Notes under the pieces: model-generated
Database searches by the model: none
Seen by the model: the letters and a program-made list of their open reading frames with translations, nothing else
What the model was told of the DNA's origin: nothing
Shown: positions 60,234 through 64,000 of the stretch, piece after piece
Numbering within the stretch: the first letter of the stretch is position 1
Layout of the letters: each line of letters starts with the position of its first letter
NCBI RefSeq assembly: GCF_009650435.1
Contig: NZ_VVIP01000025.1
Span: 1 to 64,000, forward strand
Length of the DNA stretch: 64,000 nt
Direction of reading: 5' to 3'
DNA from: Foetidibacter luteolus
GTDB lineage: Bacteria > Bacteroidota > Bacteroidia > Chitinophagales > Chitinophagaceae
Program-made: the position numbers and the translations under genes

Positions 60234-60995
60234 ATGAGAAAGCAAATAGCAGCCGCCAACTGGAAAATGAATCTAACCCTGCAACAGGGTGAAGAATTGT
60301 TAGACAATATCCTGTCGAAAATATCATCCGTTGAAGAGGGCCGCCAGGCGGTGTTTGCCGTACCTGCCCCTTACCTGGTAATGGCACAGCAAAAAGTAGC
60401 CGGCAAGCAGAACATTTTTGTAGCCGCACAAAACTGCTACAGCAAAAAATCGGGCGCTTATACCGGCGAAATCTCCGTTGAAATGCTGCAAAGCCTCGGC
60501 GTTACATTCGTAGTGCTTGGCCACTCAGAAAGAAGGGAATACTTTAATGAAAGCAACCAGTTGCTTGCCGATAAAATAAACATTGCGCTGGAATATAACA
60601 TCACTCCCATTTTTTGTTGCGGCGAACCTTTGGCTATAAGGGAAGCCGGGACACAGAATGATTTTGTTGCACAACAGTTGGAAGAATCGCTGTATCATTT
60701 GTCAGCGGAGCAACTGCAAAAAATAGTAATCGCTTACGAACCCATCTGGGCCATAGGCACCGGTAAAACAGCCAGCAGCGCCCAGGCCGAAGAGATGCAT
60801 GCTTTTATACGTTTGCAACTGCAGGACAAATATGGTATAGATGTGGCTGAAAGCATTACGATATTGTACGGTGGAAGCGTAAAAGCTGCCAATGCGAAAG
60901 AACTGTTTGGCCAGCCGGACGTTGATGGCGGCCTTGTAGGCGGCGCATCGCTGATAGCCGATGAATTTGTTGCTATTATCAATGCGTTAAAATAA
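60234..60995 (+). CDS. tpiA: Triosephosphate isomerase
   Basis: 253 residues. It interconverts dihydroxyacetone phosphate and glyceraldehyde 3-phosphate in glycolysis/gluconeogenesis. Motifs: NWKMN (active-site Lys), LGHSERREYFNES (catalytic His), AYEPIWAIGTGKTAS (catalytic Glu, flexible loop) and YGGSVKAANAKELF (phosphate binding). It is preceded by the GlmU-like gene and followed by a strong terminator. Confidence 0.97.
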   Translation: MRKQIAAANWKMNLTLQQGEELLDNILSKISSVEEGRQAVFAVPAPYLVMAQQKVAGKQNIFVAAQNCYSKKSGAYTGEISVEMLQSLGVTFVVLGHSERREYFNESNQLLADKINIALEYNITPIFCCGEPLAIREAGTQNDFVAQQLEESLYHLSAEQLQKIVIAYEPIWAIGTGKTASSAQAEEMHAFIRLQLQDKYGIDVAESITILYGGSVKAANAKELFGQPDVDGGLVGGASLIADEFVAIINALK

Positions 60996-61018
60996 GTTAG
61001 TTTCAAGTGTGTCAGCAG

Positions 61019-61044
61019 GGCCAATCGAAAGATTGGCCTTTTTT
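61019..61044 (+). terminator. Rho-independent terminator after tpiA
   Basis: GGCCAATC, loop GAAA, GATTGGCC: a perfect 8-bp stem followed by TTTTTT. It is a strong intrinsic terminator, 23 bases after the stop. Confidence 0.92.
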
Positions 61045-61070
61045 GTGAGGAAAGATTTGAATACCAGCAT

Positions 61071-61132
61071 TGGTACCTTGTGGCGACTTCGTTGCGTCGC
61101 AATCACTTCATCCTCCGGTTTTTCATGGCGAC
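61071..61132 (+). repeat. Dispersed repeat B, copy 5 (short)
   Basis: GGTACCTTGTGGCGACTTCG, TTGCGTCGCAATCACTTCAT, then CCGGTTTTTCATGGCGACA. It is a truncated form of repeat B and the only copy in the window without a partner in inverse orientation. Confidence 0.65.
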
Positions 61133-61191
61133 ATTTAAGCGAAACCAGCCTCAATGATTATCTTCGGACTGCAAATCAATTGTAATAACCC

Positions 61192-61872
61192 ATGAACCAA
61201 TCAGACTCCCAAAAACTAAACGAAACAGACCCCGAGGACATCGGAGACGTTTTGCGCATAATTGAAAAATCATTTGACATTAAATTCCATCACAACGATT
61301 TCGCACAAGTAAAAACCTACGGAGAACTGTGCGATGTAATTGTAGCAAAACTTGCATTGGCCAAAACCAACCATTGCACTACGCAACACACGTTTTACCA
61401 GGTCCGTCAAGCTATTGCTGCAACGCAGCTTATCAATCCGGACGCCATCCGCCCGGATACAAATATGAGCGAATTGTTCCCTAAAAAGGGAAGGCGGAAA
61501 AAAGTAAAACAACTTGAACAAAGCCTTGACCTGGAGTTGTATCTCCTCTCCATGAACAATAAACTGTCACTGGCTTTAACAGCCTGCTTTTTAGTGTCAT
61601 TCATCTGTTTCTTTTTTAGCTGGAAGCTGGCCTTAACCGGCATCCTTTTCTTTACGCTTGTAACATGGGTTGCCCACAAATTCAGCAACAGCTTTAACGA
61701 ACAAACAACAGGAGCTTTCGTAAAACGGCTTACAACAGAGCATTACATGCACTTTAACAAGCACCGGGATAAAGTTGATGGCGGCGAAGTGCAACGAATA
61801 ATTAATGAATTATTTACAGACAGGCTTGCCATTAGCAAGGAAGAATTGCGCAGGGAAACCCTTCTTGGCTGA
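61192..61872 (+). CDS. Membrane protein of unknown function with acyl-carrier-like N-terminus
   Basis: 226 residues. Residues about 15-58 (DVLRIIEKSFDIKFHHNDFA then VKTYGELCDVIVAKL) resemble the helical arrangement of acyl carrier domains, but no Ser attachment motif is visible. Two hydrophobic segments, at about 123-143 (KLSLALTACFLVSFICFFFS) and 146-160, form a membrane hairpin. The C-terminal part is charged and helical. No function can be assigned. It follows repeat B copy 5 and precedes the YdjC-like gene by 59 bases. Confidence 0.6.
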   Translation: MNQSDSQKLNETDPEDIGDVLRIIEKSFDIKFHHNDFAQVKTYGELCDVIVAKLALAKTNHCTTQHTFYQVRQAIAATQLINPDAIRPDTNMSELFPKKGRRKKVKQLEQSLDLELYLLSMNNKLSLALTACFLVSFICFFFSWKLALTGILFFTLVTWVAHKFSNSFNEQTTGAFVKRLTTEHYMHFNKHRDKVDGGEVQRIINELFTDRLAISKEELRRETLLG

Positions 61873-61931
61873 TAATGAATTTTAAGGATAGCATTTTTTT
61901 GCATTAAATTCAATCCCCAAATTGCCAGCTT

Positions 61932-62789
61932 ATGAAATCATCAATGCTTGTTCTGTTAATCATCTTTTTGCTTTCTGGCCTGTGTGCCCAGCAAGCCCCT
62001 CCTCGCCTTATTGTACGTGGCGATGATATGGGTTACACCCACTCAGGTAATGAAGCTTTGATTAAATGCTCCAATGAGGGCATCCAGACGTCTATCGAAA
62101 TTATTGTGCCCTCGCCCTGGTTTCCCGAAGCGGTAAAAATGCTGGCGCAAAACCCGGGCATTGATGTAGGCATTCACCTGGCGCTAACCAGCGAATGGGA
62201 CAATGTAAAATGGCGGCCACTTACTGACTGTCCCAGTCTGCGGGATAGTAACGGCTACTTTTACCCCATGGTTTATCCCAACAAAAACTATCCCGGGCAG
62301 GCTATACTGGACAATCAATGGAACATAACTGATGTGGAAAAAGAGCTGCGGGCACAAATAGAAATGGCTTTGAAGCTGATACCGCGTATCAGCCACCTAT
62401 CATCCCACATGCTCTGTACCAACTTGTCGCCCGAAACAAAAGACCTTACCAAAAAACTGGCAAAAGAATACCACATTGATATTGACCTTGAAGAGCACGG
62501 TGTGCAATACATGGGATATGACGGCCCCCACAAAACAGCATCGGAAAAAATAGAAAGCTTTCTGCGCATGCTGGATAAACTGCAGCCCGGCAAAACTTAT
62601 TGGTTTATTGACCATCCGGGCCTGGATAACGAAGAACTGCGTGCAGTACACCATATAGGTTACGAAGAGGTAGCCATGGACAGGCAGGGCGTTACGGACT
62701 TGTTTACAAGCGAGAAAGTAAAAGCGGCTATTAAAGAAAAAGGCATAAAGTTGATTAGTTATAAGGACTTACTGAGCGATAAAAAATGA
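61932..62789 (+). CDS. ChbG/HpnK (YdjC)-family secreted deacetylase
   Basis: 285 residues with signal peptide (LVLLIIFLLSGLCAQ). YdjC-fold motifs: metal Asp pair RGDDMGYTHSGNEAL (Asp31, Asp32), DVGIHLALTSEWD, His in RISHLSSHML and a late acidic region (FIDHPGLDNEELRA). Enzymes of this family remove N-acetyl groups from oligosaccharides such as chitobiose or hopanoid glycans. The signal peptide points to an envelope location. The substrate is unknown. Confidence 0.9.
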   Translation: MKSSMLVLLIIFLLSGLCAQQAPPRLIVRGDDMGYTHSGNEALIKCSNEGIQTSIEIIVPSPWFPEAVKMLAQNPGIDVGIHLALTSEWDNVKWRPLTDCPSLRDSNGYFYPMVYPNKNYPGQAILDNQWNITDVEKELRAQIEMALKLIPRISHLSSHMLCTNLSPETKDLTKKLAKEYHIDIDLEEHGVQYMGYDGPHKTASEKIESFLRMLDKLQPGKTYWFIDHPGLDNEELRAVHHIGYEEVAMDRQGVTDLFTSEKVKAAIKEKGIKLISYKDLLSDKK

Positions 62790-62894
62790 GACACACTATA
62801 AGAAAAATTAGCAGTAACATGCTCACCAGTATATTATGAGGAAACAAAATATAGCAACAATTTATATTTGCAGCATCTATTTTGAATACATAAA

Positions 62895-63488
62895 ATGAAA
62901 CATATTGTATCCGTATCACTCTTATTGATACTAATTGGCTGTGCAGCCAAAACACACAGGAATGCTGAAAACAAAGACACTATCACTACAACAGGCCAGG
63001 GAGATACGCAACAATTAGTTTCAAGTAATCCCGTACCTACCATAGAAAGCAACCGGGAATATGCTCAAAAACTGATTTCCGGAGAAGTTAAGGCCTCTGA
63101 TGATGAGAAAACTTTTGCATGGCTGGATAGCTTACAATCCGGAAACTTTGAAACCCGCCAGCTTGCGTTTAAAGTGTATGAAGCCATAGCCTCAAAATCT
63201 GATGGCTCTGTGAGTGAAGTTATCGGAGGATATATGAAAAAATACTTATCGCTTTTTCCAAAAGAATTCCTGCAAAACGCGGCACACCTGTCGGCCGGAC
63301 AACAAAATAAATTATACGAATTTATTGCCTTTGAATTTTATGCTTCCGGATCCGGATACAAAGCCGACCTTGAAGACTACTTTAATGAAACCAACGCTAA
63401 TTGTATGAATTGTAGTCATGAAGAAAGATTATCCCTTGCATCCATAAAAACAATGATAGAAGAATGGGTTAAAAAAACACAAGACTAA
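62895..63488 (+). CDS. Hypothetical lipoprotein
   Basis: 197 residues. Lipoprotein signal (VSVSLLLILIGCAAKT), mature Cys at about position 17. The rest is helical and acidic, with a conserved-looking C-terminal NCMNCSHEERLSLASIKT carrying two Cys. No domain is recognised. A TATATTTG box at 62863-62870 lies 25 bases upstream of the ATG and may be its promoter -7 element. It probably has its own transcript. Confidence 0.6.
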   Translation: MKHIVSVSLLLILIGCAAKTHRNAENKDTITTTGQGDTQQLVSSNPVPTIESNREYAQKLISGEVKASDDEKTFAWLDSLQSGNFETRQLAFKVYEAIASKSDGSVSEVIGGYMKKYLSLFPKEFLQNAAHLSAGQQNKLYEFIAFEFYASGSGYKADLEDYFNETNANCMNCSHEERLSLASIKTMIEEWVKKTQD

Positions 63489-63582
63489 ATGCTTACATGA
63501 TTAACCTAATTCTGATCATTCAAAGATTTTATCTCCTAATTTCATTGCCATGTTTCAATAATGCAAACAGCCACCTTCTTCC

Positions 63583-64000
63583 ATGACACTACCAAAGATT
63601 TTAGCGCAAAGTTTTTTATGGAGGGGGCTCTACTTTTTTACACTGCTGTTATTAAATGTATTTGTTTCCCGGTACTTTCAGGCGGGCAATGCAGGCTGGA
63701 TATTTTACCTGTCTAACCTGTTTTCATTCGTGTTGCTGGTTGCGAGCCTTAGTGCAGAATCAGGCATGACTTATTATGCCAGCCGCAACGACATTGCGGC
63801 AGGCAAACTGGTGTCGTTCATTTTTTTGTGGGTAATACTCATTGCGGCTGTAATTTTTCTTTTCTTTTCCAATGTACTGGCATACATGCCCGAACAAAGC
63901 ATTGGCCGGGATGATTTCCTTTTTTTCAGCATCTGCTATATACCCGGCATTTTGCTTACCAACTATTTCACTATGCTGTTTTATGTGCAGCGTAATTACC
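63583..64000 (+). CDS. Probable polysaccharide flippase (MATE/Wzx-type), partial at window end
   Basis: An open frame from ATG 63583 runs off the window (139 codons seen, no stop). The translation starts MTLPKILAQSFLWRGLYFF and shows at least three hydrophobic segments (FFTLLLLNVFVSRYF, LVSFIFLWVILIAAVIFLF, FLFFSICYIPGILLTNYF). The pattern fits an oligosaccharide flippase or lipopolysaccharide-biosynthesis membrane protein. The assignment is tentative, since the defining C-terminal region is outside the window. Confidence 0.55.
   Translation, partial: MTLPKILAQSFLWRGLYFFTLLLLNVFVSRYFQAGNAGWIFYLSNLFSFVLLVASLSAESGMTYYASRNDIAAGKLVSFIFLWVILIAAVIFLFFSNVLAYMPEQSIGRDDFLFFSICYIPGILLTNYFTMLFYVQRNY

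Overview
The window is a 64 kb chromosomal segment of a Bacteroidota bacterium, most likely of the Chitinophagaceae or a close relative. The evidence is secreted proteins with type IX secretion (T9SS) sorting domains, TAnnTTTG-type promoters, a SusC-like TonB-dependent receptor, a PUR-alpha-like DUF3276 protein, GSCFA and HYC_CC_PP family proteins, and a CusA/CusC-type efflux fusion. No rRNA, tRNA, CRISPR array, prophage or complete insertion sequence is visible. There are many short dispersed repeats between genes.

Layout. 0-2 kb is AT-rich accessory DNA with an XRE regulator and an overlapping two-gene cassette of unknown function. 2.3-17.2 kb is a surface and signalling locus. It holds an orphan CBS plus histidine-phosphotransfer protein, two related secreted fibre-like proteins, two large T9SS cargo proteins, a frameshifted TPR histidine kinase, a LuxR-type response regulator and a convergently overlapping TPR histidine kinase. 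17.5-24.6 kb encodes an Omp85-like barrel, a membrane transglutaminase-like protein and a small carbohydrate group (LamG-like, ThuA-like, GH9). 25-30.9 kb has housekeeping and degradative genes (MiaE, RBBP9-like hydrolase, a papain-fold-like protein, GSCFA, HMG-CoA lyase-like, Fbp), largely bracketed by a composite inverted repeat. 31-35.7 kb carries aspartate kinase, a CAP-domain lipoprotein, a SirB1-like protein, Dps and an HD protein.

35.7-49.2 kb is a minus-strand metal-handling island. It has an RND adaptor, a CusA pump fused to its outer-membrane channel, an HMA-MauE membrane protein, an AraC regulator with an HMA-like metal-binding front end, an outer-membrane protein, a TlpA-like thioredoxin, two periplasmic HMA proteins (one with a metallothionein-like cysteine tail) and a HYC_CC_PP protein. 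Together they suggest copper, silver or another soft-metal sensing, sequestration and export. 49.7-64 kb returns to general functions: an ABC exporter, DUF3276, a TonB receptor, a GNAT, a tandem paralogue pair, a beta-lactamase-fold hydrolase, a GlmU-like protein, TpiA, a YdjC deacetylase and the start of a probable polysaccharide flippase.

The most distinctive structure is the repeat content. Two MITE-like elements have terminal inverted repeats and abutting direct repeats. A family of about 105 bp lies in one orientation just after several stop codons. Two pairs of inverted composite repeats each enclose genes. Two repeat families share the near-palindromic core TTGCGTCGCA. No transposase or RAYT gene that could mobilise them is present in the window.
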